From Halobellus litoreus (GTDB lineage Archaea > Halobacteriota > Halobacteria > Halobacteriales > Haloferacaceae), in contig NZ_JANHAW010000002.1 in NCBI RefSeq assembly GCF_024464595.1, forward strand, positions 744,001 to 808,000: a stretch of DNA of 64,000 bases, read 5' to 3'. A program made the position numbers and the translations under genes. The notes below the pieces were generated by a model. That model had not been told where the DNA came from and made no database searches. It was given only the letters and a program-made list of their open reading frames with translations. This document shows, piece by piece, positions 15,821 through 23,980 of this stretch (position 1 is its first letter; every line of letters starts with the position of its first letter).

Positions 15821-16516
15821 GTGGACGCCGTCGACTACCTCCCGCGGGCGGCCTCCCTCTCGGCAGCGGACGCGCTCGTCGTCGCGGACCTCCACGTGGG
15901 GCGAAGCGAGGCGTCGGAGGTCGAGTTTCCGCTCGGCGAGCGACGCGACCTCCTCGAACGACTTCGGGCACTCCTCGCCGCTGCTGACCCCGAAACGGTC
16001 GTCTTCGCCGGCGACGTCCTCCACCGGTTCGGGACGGTCTCAGAGCGCAGTCGCGAGACGGTCGAGCAACTCGCCGAAGCCTGCCGCGACGCCGGGTGCC
16101 GCCCGGTCTTCGTCCGCGGGAATCACGACACCGCACTGGACGCCGTCCGAGGCGACGTCCGAGACGCCTACGTCGCCGGCGAGGATCCCCGGATCGTCGT
16201 CTGTCACGGCCACGAGGAGCCGTCCGTCGACGCCGACGCATACGTGATCGGCCACGACCACCCCGCGATCGAGATTGAAGGACAGCGACGCCCCTGCTTC
16301 CTCCACGTACCCGCTGCGTACCGTGACGCGGACGTCCTGATGGTTCCGGCGTTCTCGCGGCTCGCGGCCGGCGTGGCGATCAACGATGCGCGGGCGGGCG
16401 ACCTCCTGTCACCGCTTCTCGACGACCTCGACGACGTCCGGCCGGTCGTCTACGACGAGGAGCGCGAGGAAGCGCTCACGTTCCCGCCCCTCGGGTCGTT
16501 TCGCCGGCTGCTCTGA
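15821..16516 (+). CDS. Calcineurin-like metallophosphoesterase
   Basis: 231 residues, GTG start. All metal-binding motifs of the family are present in order: ADLHVG (D-x-H), FAGDVLHRF (GD), RGNHDTA (GNHD), CHGHEE and IGHDHPA (GH-x-H type). It resembles the archaeal MJ0037-like group of predicted phosphoesterases; in other haloarchaea such genes often lie near large helicase genes, but none is here. The substrate is unknown. The in-frame GTG gives a start directly before the conserved first strand; no ATG is available upstream. Confidence 0.87.
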   Translation: MDAVDYLPRAASLSAADALVVADLHVGRSEASEVEFPLGERRDLLERLRALLAAADPETVVFAGDVLHRFGTVSERSRETVEQLAEACRDAGCRPVFVRGNHDTALDAVRGDVRDAYVAGEDPRIVVCHGHEEPSVDADAYVIGHDHPAIEIEGQRRPCFLHVPAAYRDADVLMVPAFSRLAAGVAINDARAGDLLSPLLDDLDDVRPVVYDEEREEALTFPPLGSFRRLL

Positions 16517-16535
16517 GCGGGCACGCAGCCCGCGT

Positions 16536-17813
16536 TCAGCGGTCGCGTTCGACCGCGCGAGCAGCCTCGCGGCCGCTCCGCATCGCTCCCTGGATCGAGG
16601 ACCACGCGGTGTAGTCGCCGGCGAGGTAGGTCCGCCCGCCCGGCGCGCGGGCGTCCGGCAGCGACTCGTGGATCCCCGGCGGCTGATCGAACTGCGCGAA
16701 CTCGATCCGGTGCGTTCGGATCGGTTCGAGCGCCGCGAAGTCGCGTTCGGGATACCACGACTCCAGCGTCAGCCGCGTCTCGTCGGCGAGCGCCGACGCG
16801 TCGCGGTCGAGCGCAGCGTCGCCCAGGAACGTCGCGTTGAACAGCGCCGCCCCGTCGGGCGCGTATTCGGGCGCGACTTCCGACATCGGGACGACCGTGT
16901 TCGGCGACGGGTCGGCGGCGTTGAGCAGGATCTTCCGCCCCGTCCGGGGGGCCGATCCCGCCGGCAAACGGTAGTACTGCGTCACGCAGCCGCGGGCGTC
17001 TCGCGGGATCGATTCGACCTCCGTGAGCCGATGCGCCTCCTTCGGGTCGGTGGCGACGACGACGGCGTCGGCGTCCATCGCCTCCGCGTCCGTTTCGACG
17101 GTGACGGTGCCGCCGCCGGCGTCTTCGATCGAGCGGACTCGTTCGGAGCGGCTGATCTGTGCGCCAGCGGTCCGTGCGCGTTCGGCGAGTTGCTCGGGGA
17201 TCGAAGCCATTCCCGCCGCAGGGACCGCGATCGAGCCCGCCGAGAGCGCCTTGAACGTGTACTCGAAGACGCGTTTGGAGGTCGAGAGCGATCGATCGAG
17301 CGTGATGCCTCCGTAAAAGGGCGCGACGAAGTGATCGACGTAGTCTTCGGAAAAGCCCCACTCGCGGAGGGACGAGCGGATCGACCGATCCGTCGAGCGG
17401 AAGATCTCCGACTCCGTCCGCGTGCCGACGTGTTGGCGGAGCAGCAGCGTCCGGAGTTTGTCGCTCAGCGTCACCTCTGGGTTGCGGATCGACGCCGACG
17501 CCGCGCGGATGTCCCGAAGCGGGTCCGAGAGCACCGACCGCGACCCGGGGCGGGCGATGACCGCGCCGGGGCGGAAGTGCCGGAGATCCAGCGCCTCCAG
17601 ATCCAGTTCCCGACCGACGGCCGGATACGCGGTGAAGAGCACCTGAAAACCGCGGTCGAGGGTGAACCCGTCTCGCGTCTCGGTTCGCACCCGTCCGCCC
17701 ACGGTCGAACGTCGCTCTACGACGGTCACGTCCGCGCCCGACGCGGCGAGTCGTCGGGCGGCGACGAGTCCGGCCAGCCCGGCTCCGACGACTACCACGG
17801 AGTCTCCGTCCAT
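16536..17813 (-). CDS. FAD-dependent amine oxidase/phytoene desaturase-like oxidoreductase
   Basis: 425 residues from MDGDSVVVVGAGLAGLVAA. The N-terminal Rossmann motif GAGLAGLVAARRLAASGADV ends with an acidic residue for the FAD ribose, followed by the second FAD-contact motif VGGRVRTETRDGFTLDRGFQ. The C-terminal FAD signature is GRTYLAGDYTAWSSIQGAMR. The overall layout matches the protoporphyrinogen oxidase/carotenoid desaturase superfamily. The substrate cannot be told; no carotenoid genes are adjacent. It converges with the phosphoesterase gene (19-base gap) and is divergent from the threonine synthase-like gene. Confidence 0.88.
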   Translation of the reverse strand: MDGDSVVVVGAGLAGLVAARRLAASGADVTVVERRSTVGGRVRTETRDGFTLDRGFQVLFTAYPAVGRELDLEALDLRHFRPGAVIARPGSRSVLSDPLRDIRAASASIRNPEVTLSDKLRTLLLRQHVGTRTESEIFRSTDRSIRSSLREWGFSEDYVDHFVAPFYGGITLDRSLSTSKRVFEYTFKALSAGSIAVPAAGMASIPEQLAERARTAGAQISRSERVRSIEDAGGGTVTVETDAEAMDADAVVVATDPKEAHRLTEVESIPRDARGCVTQYYRLPAGSAPRTGRKILLNAADPSPNTVVPMSEVAPEYAPDGAALFNATFLGDAALDRDASALADETRLTLESWYPERDFAALEPIRTHRIEFAQFDQPPGIHESLPDARAPGGRTYLAGDYTAWSSIQGAMRSGREAARAVERDR

Positions 17814-17921
17814 AGTCGACGTTCGCCCGGCGGGCACAAAGGGACTGCGAGTGGCGACGCGATCGGCCGACGAGCCGGACCGAGTGGATAGGGATTTGGT
17901 CGTCGGAACGAAACTCCGGGT

Positions 17922-19094
17922 ATGCAAACGACCGAGGCGTTCCGCGGACTCGTCTGCACCGAGACCGGCGAGCGCTACGACGCGACGGCGACGGGTCGAA
18001 GCGACGCCGACGCGCGGCTCGAAGCGACGTACGACTACGACGCCGTCGACTGGACGGCTGAAGCGATCACCGACAGACCGGCGTCGATGTGGCGCTACCG
18101 CGATCTGCTTCCGTTCGAGGACCCGATCACGGCCGAGGAAGGGGGAACGCCGCTCGTGTCCGCTCCGTCGCTCGCCGAGGAGGCGGGACTCCGAGCGCTC
18201 TCGATCAAAGACGAGAGCAGAAACCCCACGGGAACGATTCTGGACCGGGGACTCGCGGCAGCGGTGACTGCCGCCGGCGAGGCCGGTGCAGAACTCGTCG
18301 CGCTCGCGACACCCGGCAACGCCGGGCAGTCCGCGGCCTCCTACGCGGGGATGGCCGACCTCCGCTCGTACGCGTTCGTCCCCTCACGGTCCCCGTTCTC
18401 GAACAAGGCGATGATCAACGTTCACGGGGGCGAGATGCGCGTCGTCGGCGGACGCTATCCGGACGCCGAGGCGGCTCTCCACGAGCAGTTACAGTCGGCG
18501 TGGTACACCCTGCAGGAGTTCGACAACCCCTACCGTCACGACGGGATCAAGACGGTCGCGTTCGAGATCGCCGAGTCGCTGGAGTGGGCTCGGCCGGACG
18601 CCGTGATCGTCCCGGCGGGCACCGGCGAGGTCGTCGCCGGGGTCGCGAAGGGGTTCCGCGAACTCCGGGAGACCGGTGCCATCGAGTCGGTCCCGGCGAT
18701 CTACGCCGCACAGCCGTCGGGGTGTGCGCCGCTCGTCGCCGCCCACGAACGAGGAGACGGGTCGGTCGAACCCTGGGAGTCGCCGGACACCATCGTCGGC
18801 GAGTTGGAGATCACCGAGCCGAAGGGCGGGGCCGCCGCGCTCGAAGCGATCGAGGAGACGGACGGCGGCACCGTCGCCGTCGACGACGAGGAGAGTTTAG
18901 AGAGCGCCGTGCTGGCCGCACAGCAGGTCGGGGTCGAGGTTGGTACGGCCGGCGGTGTCGCGCTGGCGGCCGTCGACCAGCTCGCAGACGACGGTCGCCT
19001 CGGCTCCGACGACCACGTCGCCGTCGTCAACACGGAATCGGGGACGAAGACGGCCGACGTGCTCCGAAGCCATCTGATGGGGAAGGGAGTATAG
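17922..19094 (+). CDS. Threonine synthase-like protein lacking the PLP lysine
   Basis: 390 residues, family length for archaeal threonine synthase (fold type II PLP enzyme). The N-terminal zinc-ribbon-like region is reduced (FRGLVCTETGERYD, one cysteine). The cofactor segment that normally reads NPTGSFKDRG reads RNPTGTILDRG here, with Leu107 in place of the Schiff-base lysine. The phosphate-binding loop is partly kept (ATPGNAGQSAASYAG) and a glycine-rich segment PAGTGEVVAGVAKGFREL is present. Without the lysine, ordinary threonine synthesis is unlikely, so I give no gene symbol. The reading frame is intact and composition is normal, so it is not a decaying gene. It may be a regulatory or ligand-binding paralogue. 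Confidence 0.82.
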   Translation: MQTTEAFRGLVCTETGERYDATATGRSDADARLEATYDYDAVDWTAEAITDRPASMWRYRDLLPFEDPITAEEGGTPLVSAPSLAEEAGLRALSIKDESRNPTGTILDRGLAAAVTAAGEAGAELVALATPGNAGQSAASYAGMADLRSYAFVPSRSPFSNKAMINVHGGEMRVVGGRYPDAEAALHEQLQSAWYTLQEFDNPYRHDGIKTVAFEIAESLEWARPDAVIVPAGTGEVVAGVAKGFRELRETGAIESVPAIYAAQPSGCAPLVAAHERGDGSVEPWESPDTIVGELEITEPKGGAAALEAIEETDGGTVAVDDEESLESAVLAAQQVGVEVGTAGGVALAAVDQLADDGRLGSDDHVAVVNTESGTKTADVLRSHLMGKGV

Positions 19095-19176
19095 TTCGGC
19101 GAGCGACGAAGAGTCCTGCACGGCGTGCAGAGTTCGAATAGGGCCGAATCCGTATTTACACCGCCAGATTATTGTT

Positions 19177-19191
19177 TTTGACTCGTCTAAA
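19177..19191 (+). promoter_or_regulatory. Possible DtxR/MntR operator
   Basis: Imperfect inverted repeat TTTGAC-TC-GTCTAAA between a TATTG/T-rich box (about 19168-19179) and the ATG of the regulator. The position suits autorepression by the metal-dependent regulator it precedes. Weak: arms differ by one inserted base. Confidence 0.28.
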
Positions 19192-19198
19192 CCGTCGT

Positions 19199-19903
19199 AT
19201 GTTGAGCGACGTGATGGAGGACTATCTGAAGGTGATCTACGAGATCCAGGCCCGATCGGGGCCGCCGGTCTCCACCTCCGCGGTCGCCGAGGCGCTCGAC
19301 AAGACGCCGGCGACGGTGACGAGTATGCTCGGGACCCTCGAAGAGCGCGGACTCGTGACGCGAGAGAAGTACAAGGGGGCCGAACTCACCCAGGAGGGGG
19401 AGACCGTCGCGCTCGAAGTGCTCCGTCATCACCGGCTGCTCGAGGCGTACCTCGCCGAGCAACTCGATTACGCCTGGAGCGAGGTACACGACGAGGCCGA
19501 CGCGCTCGAACACCACATCAGCGAGGAGTTTGAGCGCCGCGTCGCGGCCACACTCGACGATCCCGCGGTCGACCCGCACGGCGATCCGATCCCCTCCGCG
19601 GATCTCACGCCGTTGGAAGAGGACGAAACCACGCCGCTCTCGACGCACGACGTCGGGGACCGCGTCGTCGTCTCCCGAGTCAGTGACCGGGACCGCGAGG
19701 AACTCGAATACCTGGCCGCGGCGGGCATCACGCCGGAGACGACGCTCGAAGTCGTCGACGTCGCTCCCTTCGGAATGGTCACCGTCCGAACCGACGACGG
19801 CGCCGAGCAGAGCCTCCCCGATTCGGTCGCCGACGCGATACGCGTCCGGCCGGCGACCCAGGCGGCCGACTCCGAGGATCGGACCGAGGTGACGGACGCG
19901 TGA
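19199..19903 (+). CDS. DtxR/MntR-family metal-dependent transcriptional regulator
   Basis: 234 residues from MLSDVMEDYLKVIYEI. Winged helix-turn-helix (about 18-65, VAEALDKTPATVTSMLGTLEERG), metal-binding and dimerisation helices (about 70-125) with the characteristic LRHHRLLEAYLAEQL and VHDEADALEHHIS supplying His/Glu ligands, then a C-terminal FeoA/SH3-like domain (about 150-225, VGDRVVVSRVSDRDREEL). Such proteins sense Mn2+ or Fe2+ and repress uptake or induce efflux genes. It overlaps the downstream GDT1-family transporter by GTGA, strongly suggesting one transcript and a metal-homeostasis role for both. The predicted start follows a TATA-like box by about 27 bases. Confidence 0.92.
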   Translation: MLSDVMEDYLKVIYEIQARSGPPVSTSAVAEALDKTPATVTSMLGTLEERGLVTREKYKGAELTQEGETVALEVLRHHRLLEAYLAEQLDYAWSEVHDEADALEHHISEEFERRVAATLDDPAVDPHGDPIPSADLTPLEEDETTPLSTHDVGDRVVVSRVSDRDREELEYLAAAGITPETTLEVVDVAPFGMVTVRTDDGAEQSLPDSVADAIRVRPATQAADSEDRTEVTDA

Positions 19904-20610
19904 GTTCCTACCTCGAGATCCTCGTCGTCGCGTTCGTCGCACAGTTGGCCGTCCTCCCCGGCGAGAAGGTGCAGTTCATCATCGCCGGCCTCTCGACGCG
20001 CTACGACCCGAAGGTCGTCGTCGCCGCCGCGGGCTCGGCGTTCGCCGGGTGGACCGCGGTCGAGATCCTCTTCGGACGGGCGCTGCAGGCGGCGCTGCCG
20101 CCGGTCGTGCTCGACGCGGTGACGGCGGCGCTCTTCCTCGCCTTCGCCGTGCTGCTGTACCGGTCGGCACCGTCGTCGGAGTCGGCGACAGCGGTGTCCG
20201 CCGCGACCGAGACCGATGGGGGCTTCGCGGATGGGACGGCGCCGGCCCTCCCGGGCCCGCTGGAGCGGTACTCGGGCTCTTTCGGCGGCTTCCTCCCCAT
20301 CTTCGTGATGATGGTCACCGGCGAGTTCGGCGACAAGACGCAACTGGTCACGATCGGACTGGCCGTCCAGTACGGCGCGACCTCGGCGATCTGGGTCGGC
20401 GAGATGCTCGCGATCATCCCGATCAGCCTCGCGAACGCGTACTTCTTCCACACGTTCGCCCACCGGGTAAATATGCGGAAGGCCCACCTCGCGGCGGCGG
20501 CCCTCTTCGCGTTCTTCGGAGCGGACACGGTCCTCTCGATCCTGACCGGGTTCTCGGTGTGGGAGACGTTCATCGGCGCGGTCAGCGCCGCCGCGGCCGG
20601 ACTCCTCTGA
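19900..20610 (+). CDS. TMEM165/GDT1 (UPF0016) family cation transporter
   Basis: 236 residues, GTG start overlapping the regulator's stop. Two homologous halves of about three helices are separated by a soluble, variable loop (about 88-125). The second half carries the family signature E-x-G-D-K-T intact (TGEFGDKTQLVTIGLAV). In the first half the equivalent segment reads AVLPGEKVQFIIAGL: the leading Glu is lost and Asp has become Glu. The family exchanges Mn2+ or Ca2+ for protons; bacterial and cyanobacterial members export Mn2+. Coupling to a DtxR/MntR regulator supports manganese efflux. The half-degenerate signature may change ion choice or stoichiometry. Confidence 0.88.
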   Translation: MSSYLEILVVAFVAQLAVLPGEKVQFIIAGLSTRYDPKVVVAAAGSAFAGWTAVEILFGRALQAALPPVVLDAVTAALFLAFAVLLYRSAPSSESATAVSAATETDGGFADGTAPALPGPLERYSGSFGGFLPIFVMMVTGEFGDKTQLVTIGLAVQYGATSAIWVGEMLAIIPISLANAYFFHTFAHRVNMRKAHLAAAALFAFFGADTVLSILTGFSVWETFIGAVSAAAAGLL

Positions 20611-20634
20611 AGCGGGTCGCCGCGGTTTCGGACC

Positions 20635-20640
20635 TTTTTT
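20635..20640 (+). terminator. T-run after the GDT1-family gene
   Basis: Six Ts about 25 bases after the stop codon, following GC-rich sequence. It also lies about 27-32 bases before the LysE ATG, so it may double as that gene's box A. Confidence 0.35.
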
Positions 20641-20666
20641 CTCGATTCTCGCCCTTCGTTCGTCCG

Positions 20667-21362
20667 ATGACGAGTCTCGTCGCGACGCTGGCCGCCGGCG
20701 TCGTCTTCGGCGTCGCGCTCGCGGCACCGCCCGGTCCGATGAACGCGATCATCGCCGAGGAGAGCGTTCTCAGAGGGTGGCTCGCGGGGTTCAAGGCCGG
20801 CCTCGGCGCGATGACGGCCGACGGAATCTTCCTCGTGCTCGCGCTGCTCGGCGTCGTCGCATTCGTCGAGCGATTCCCGCTCGTTCGCGGGGTGATGATC
20901 GGCATCGGCGGCGTGTTGATGCTGTACTTCGCCTACGGGGCGGCGACCGACGTTCGGTCGTCGTTCCGCGCGGGTGAGGGGGCCACGGACGCCGCGGATC
21001 CGCGCGTCGGGACCGGGTTCAGAAAGGCGTTCGTGCTGGCGCTCACGAACCCCTATCAGATCCTCTTTTGGCTCACGATCGGGGTCGGACTGCTCCAGCC
21101 CGGGACGCTCGACGTCCTGGCGCAGACCCCGTACGTCGGCGAGTCGCTGGCGGGGATCGTGGTCGTCGACACCGGGTCACCCGCGCTCATCGGGGGCTTT
21201 TTCGGCGGGATCGTCCTCTGGATCACCGGCTTCCCCGCCGCGCTCGTCGGCGCCGAGCGGCGCGTCGACGCCTTCGCCCCGGTCGTCGCCGGCGTCAGCG
21301 CCGTCGTTCTCGCCGGGTTCGGCGTGCTCTTCGTGACGCAGAGCATCGCCGCTCTGTCGTAA
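20667..21362 (+). CDS. LysE-family amino-acid/metabolite exporter
   Basis: 231 residues from MTSLVATLAAGVVFGVALAAPPGPMNAIIAEESV. The PPGPMN segment in the first helix is the LysE/RhtB hallmark, followed by a re-entrant G-rich stretch (GWLAGFKAGLGAMTADG) and a second characteristic segment ALTNPYQILFWLTIG. Six hydrophobic segments can be drawn. The family exports basic or other amino acids, and some members move metal ions or other small solutes; the substrate is not readable. The frame stays open far upstream, but that part antisenses or overlaps the GDT1 gene in another frame and is not protein-like. Confidence 0.88.
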   Translation: MTSLVATLAAGVVFGVALAAPPGPMNAIIAEESVLRGWLAGFKAGLGAMTADGIFLVLALLGVVAFVERFPLVRGVMIGIGGVLMLYFAYGAATDVRSSFRAGEGATDAADPRVGTGFRKAFVLALTNPYQILFWLTIGVGLLQPGTLDVLAQTPYVGESLAGIVVVDTGSPALIGGFFGGIVLWITGFPAALVGAERRVDAFAPVVAGVSAVVLAGFGVLFVTQSIAALS

Positions 21363-21492
21363 CCGTGGCGTGAGCAGGAGTCCAGTTTGCAGCATTCAAC
21401 GCGCCCTCGCTCAGGGCACGCGGACCTGCCGGCCAGCCGTCGATCCGTCCGGATCGGCCGTAAAGTATGTAAGCTCAGAAACAAATGTATCT

Positions 21493-21717
21493 ATGATGTC
21501 AGACTCACAGCCGCCAGACGATCGTATCGACGAGACGACGACGTGGCCCGAACTCGCGATCGGCCTCTACGATCGCCTGACCGGACGGGGCGCCGAGATC
21601 ACATACGAGTTCGATGAGATGTCCGTCGAGGTGCCGAGCGGAACGGGACCGGACGCAGAGCACGCCACGTGGCACGTCGACGGCACCGTCCGAATCACGA
21701 CCAGAGAGCGTGAGTGA
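21493..21717 (+). CDS. Small conserved haloarchaeal protein of unknown function
   Basis: 74 residues from tandem ATGs. Sequence is acidic with a clear hydrophobic pattern (TTTWPELAIGLYDRLTGRGA, then ITYEFDEMSVEVPSGTGPDA, then TWHVDGTVRITTR), consistent with a short helix followed by a small beta-sheet. I do not recognise a named family. It overlaps the next gene by eight bases (GTGAGTGA), so both are probably translated together. A TATA-like TAAAGTATG lies about 27 bases upstream. Confidence 0.65.
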   Translation: MMSDSQPPDDRIDETTTWPELAIGLYDRLTGRGAEITYEFDEMSVEVPSGTGPDAEHATWHVDGTVRITTRERE

Positions 21718-22087
21718 CCCTCGCGAGGACGAGCGGTTCGCGCCGATTTCGGTGGACGCGGATCTGACCGTCGAGGTCGCCGGGACGCAGGCCGACGTGC
21801 GGTCGATCGGCGAACGGGTGTTCGTGATGTTCCCCTCACTACTCGGCGCCGTTCGGGCGTTCCGGGCACTGCCCGACGGGTCCGAGAGACGTCTCGACGA
21901 CCTGCTGTCCCGGACCGATCTCACCGTCGAGTTCCGCGTTCGCGACCGGACCGTCGCAGTCGCCGGCGTCGGAGCGCGGCCCGGGATACTCTCCGACCGT
22001 CTCGGCGTCGAAACGGTCGAAGTCCGAGTCGGTGGCGTCATCGGAGCCGCCAGACGCGGCGCCGCGGCCGTGATCCGAGCGATCTGA
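21710..22087 (+). CDS. Unrecognised small protein, coupled to the preceding gene
   Basis: 125 residues from a GTG inside the preceding gene's end. The sequence alternates charged and hydrophobic residues (ISVDADLTVEVAGTQADVRS, DLTVEFRVRDRTVAVAGVGA) and looks like a compact alpha/beta protein, ending in a G/A/R-rich amphipathic helix that could touch the membrane. No known motif. The overlap with the 74-residue gene suggests a functional pair. Confidence 0.6.
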   Translation: MSDPREDERFAPISVDADLTVEVAGTQADVRSIGERVFVMFPSLLGAVRAFRALPDGSERRLDDLLSRTDLTVEFRVRDRTVAVAGVGARPGILSDRLGVETVEVRVGGVIGAARRGAAAVIRAI

Positions 22088-22110
22088 CGGCCCCCCGCTC
22101 TCCGAACCAG

Positions 22111-22120
22111 TATATTCTAA
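22111..22120 (+). promoter_or_regulatory. TATA-like box A of egsA
   Basis: TATATTCTAA, about 23-27 bases before the egsA ATG, so the transcript is probably leaderless. Confidence 0.5.
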
Positions 22121-22137
22121 CGGCCCCGTCGGGTACG

Positions 22138-23190
22138 ATGCGTATGTTCGAGAAGACGACGTGGATCAAGCTCCCGCGGAACGTCCTCGTCGGCCACGGC
22201 GTTCTCGACGACCTGTCCGCGGCGGTCGAGGACCTCTATCTCTCCGGCCGCCCGCTCGTGGTGACGAGCCCGACGCCGGACGGCCTCGTAGGCGACCGAG
22301 TGCGGGCCCAGTTCGACGTGGCCGGAACGACCGCGATCGAGACGGCGAGCTTCGACGCCGTCGAACGCGTCGTCGACGACGCCGAAGCGGCTGACGCGGG
22401 CTACCTGATCGGGCTCGGGGGCGGCAAGCCGATCGACACCGCGAAGATGGCCTCGGACCGACTGGGCTGTGGCTTCGTCTCCGTGCCGACCGCCGCGAGT
22501 CACGACGGCATCGTCTCGGGGCGCTCGTCGATCCCCGAGGGCGACACCAGACACTCGGTCGCCGCGGACCCGCCGCTGGCGGTCGTCGCCGACACGGAGA
22601 TCCTGGCGGAGGCGCCCTGGGAACTCACGACCGCCGGCTGTGCGGACATCATCTCGAACTACACCGCCGTCAAGGACTGGCAGCTCGCCCACCGGCTGAA
22701 GAACGTCGAGTACAGCGAGTACGCTGGCGCGCTCTCGCAGATGACCGCGGAGATGCTCGTCGAGTCATCCGAGGCGATCAAGCCCGGCTTCGAGGAGTCG
22801 GCGTGGCTGGTCGCGAAGGCGCTCGTCTCCTCCGGCGTCGCGATGTCGATCGCCGGGTCGTCGCGGCCGGCCTCGGGCGCGGAGCACCTCATCTCACACC
22901 AGCTCGATCGCCTGGTCCCCGGGGCCGCGCTCCACGGCCACCAGGTCGGCGTCGCGGCCATCGTCACGGAGTACCTCCACTCAGGCGAGCGCGGCGAGTG
23001 GGCCGACATCCGCGACGCCCTGGAGGAGATGGGCGCGCCGACGACCGCCGCCGAACTCGGCATCGACGACGACACGTTCCTGGAGGCGCTGACGACAGCG
23101 CACTCGATCCGCGACCGGTACACGATCCTCGGCGACGGCGTGAGCGAGGCCGCGGCGCTCGAAGCGGCGACGTTCACGGGCGTGATCTAA
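22138..23190 (+). CDS. egsA: Glycerol-1-phosphate dehydrogenase [NAD(P)+]
   Basis: 350 residues. Reduces dihydroxyacetone phosphate to sn-glycerol-1-phosphate, the backbone of archaeal ether lipids. Family features: WIKLPRNVLVGHGVLDDL at the start, the nucleotide loop YLIGLGGGKPIDTAKMAS, VPTAASHDGIVSGRSSI, and zinc-binding residues in SGAEHLISHQLDRL and ALHGHQVGVAAI. Length is normal. Two in-frame ATGs (22138 and 22144) are possible and differ by two residues. Flanked by unrelated genes, so probably a single transcription unit. Confidence 0.97.
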   Translation: MRMFEKTTWIKLPRNVLVGHGVLDDLSAAVEDLYLSGRPLVVTSPTPDGLVGDRVRAQFDVAGTTAIETASFDAVERVVDDAEAADAGYLIGLGGGKPIDTAKMASDRLGCGFVSVPTAASHDGIVSGRSSIPEGDTRHSVAADPPLAVVADTEILAEAPWELTTAGCADIISNYTAVKDWQLAHRLKNVEYSEYAGALSQMTAEMLVESSEAIKPGFEESAWLVAKALVSSGVAMSIAGSSRPASGAEHLISHQLDRLVPGAALHGHQVGVAAIVTEYLHSGERGEWADIRDALEEMGAPTTAAELGIDDDTFLEALTTAHSIRDRYTILGDGVSEAAALEAATFTGVI

Positions 23191-23293
23191 GCGGGCGAGC
23201 GGGCGTCGCGGCGGAACCGATCGCCGGCCGATCCGGGTGACGAGGACGAAACGGGATCCGAAGACGGATTAGGACCGATTGCTAACGCTCGGT

Positions 23294-23914
23294 ATGGCAA
23301 CTTCGAGCACCGACAACGCGGTCAAACGCCACCCGCTGGCGATCACCGCCCTGCTCTCGGTCGTCGGGTACGCCGCCGTCGTCGGGACGTTCCTCGGCGT
23401 GGTTCCGAGAAGCGTGTTCCCGGATCTGTCGCTGTGGGCCGTGAACCGCCTCGCCGACGCCATCGCCGTCGTCAACGCCGTCAACGTCCTCGTGATCGCC
23501 GCCGGCTGGCGGTGGATCCGCCGCGACGAGGTCGAGAAGCACGCGGCTGCGATGGTGACCTCCTTTCTCCTCATCCTCGTGTTTCTGGTCCTCTATCTCA
23601 CGAAGATCGGCGGCGGCGGCACGAAGGAGTTCGTCGGCCCGGCGCTGGTGTACTACCCCTATCTGGCGATGCTCGCGGTCCACATCGTCCTCTCTATCGT
23701 GTCGGTGCCGGTGGTGCTGTACGCGCTCGTGCTCGGGGTCACCCACTCGCCGGCGGAGTTGCGGACCGAGACGCCGCACCGTCGCGTCGGCCGGATCGCC
23801 GCCTCGGCGTGGCTGCTGTCGCTCGCGCTCGGCGTCGTCACGTACCTCCTCCTGAACCACGCGTTCAGCTGGGAGTACGTCGAATCCGCCACCGCGGCGT
23901 TGGTTCTGCTCTGA
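23294..23914 (+). CDS. DUF420 (CtaM/YozB-like) membrane protein
   Basis: 206 residues from MATSSTDNAVKRHPLAITAL. Five hydrophobic helices; conserved polar residues lie in WAVNRLADAIAVVNAVNVLV, GGGGTKEFVGPALVYYPYLA and ALVLGVTHSPAELRTETPHR. In Firmicutes, CtaM-type DUF420 proteins are needed to mature haem-copper oxidases; whether this copy does so is inference. In haloarchaea such genes commonly lie near respiratory-oxidase genes, but none is next to it here. The first in-frame ATG (23279) adds five residues and is less well spaced. Confidence 0.82.
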   Translation: MATSSTDNAVKRHPLAITALLSVVGYAAVVGTFLGVVPRSVFPDLSLWAVNRLADAIAVVNAVNVLVIAAGWRWIRRDEVEKHAAAMVTSFLLILVFLVLYLTKIGGGGTKEFVGPALVYYPYLAMLAVHIVLSIVSVPVVLYALVLGVTHSPAELRTETPHRRVGRIAASAWLLSLALGVVTYLLLNHAFSWEYVESATAALVLL

Positions 23915-23980
23915 CCGCGACTCCCCCGGACCGAACGCGGAATGTCGAGGATTTTTACCGCCGCGACGAAATCCACGGGT

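Noticed and set aside
20049-20666. Long in-frame extension upstream of the LysE start
   Set aside because: It runs inside the GDT1 gene in another frame and is arginine-rich; the LysE family begins at the ATG at 20667.
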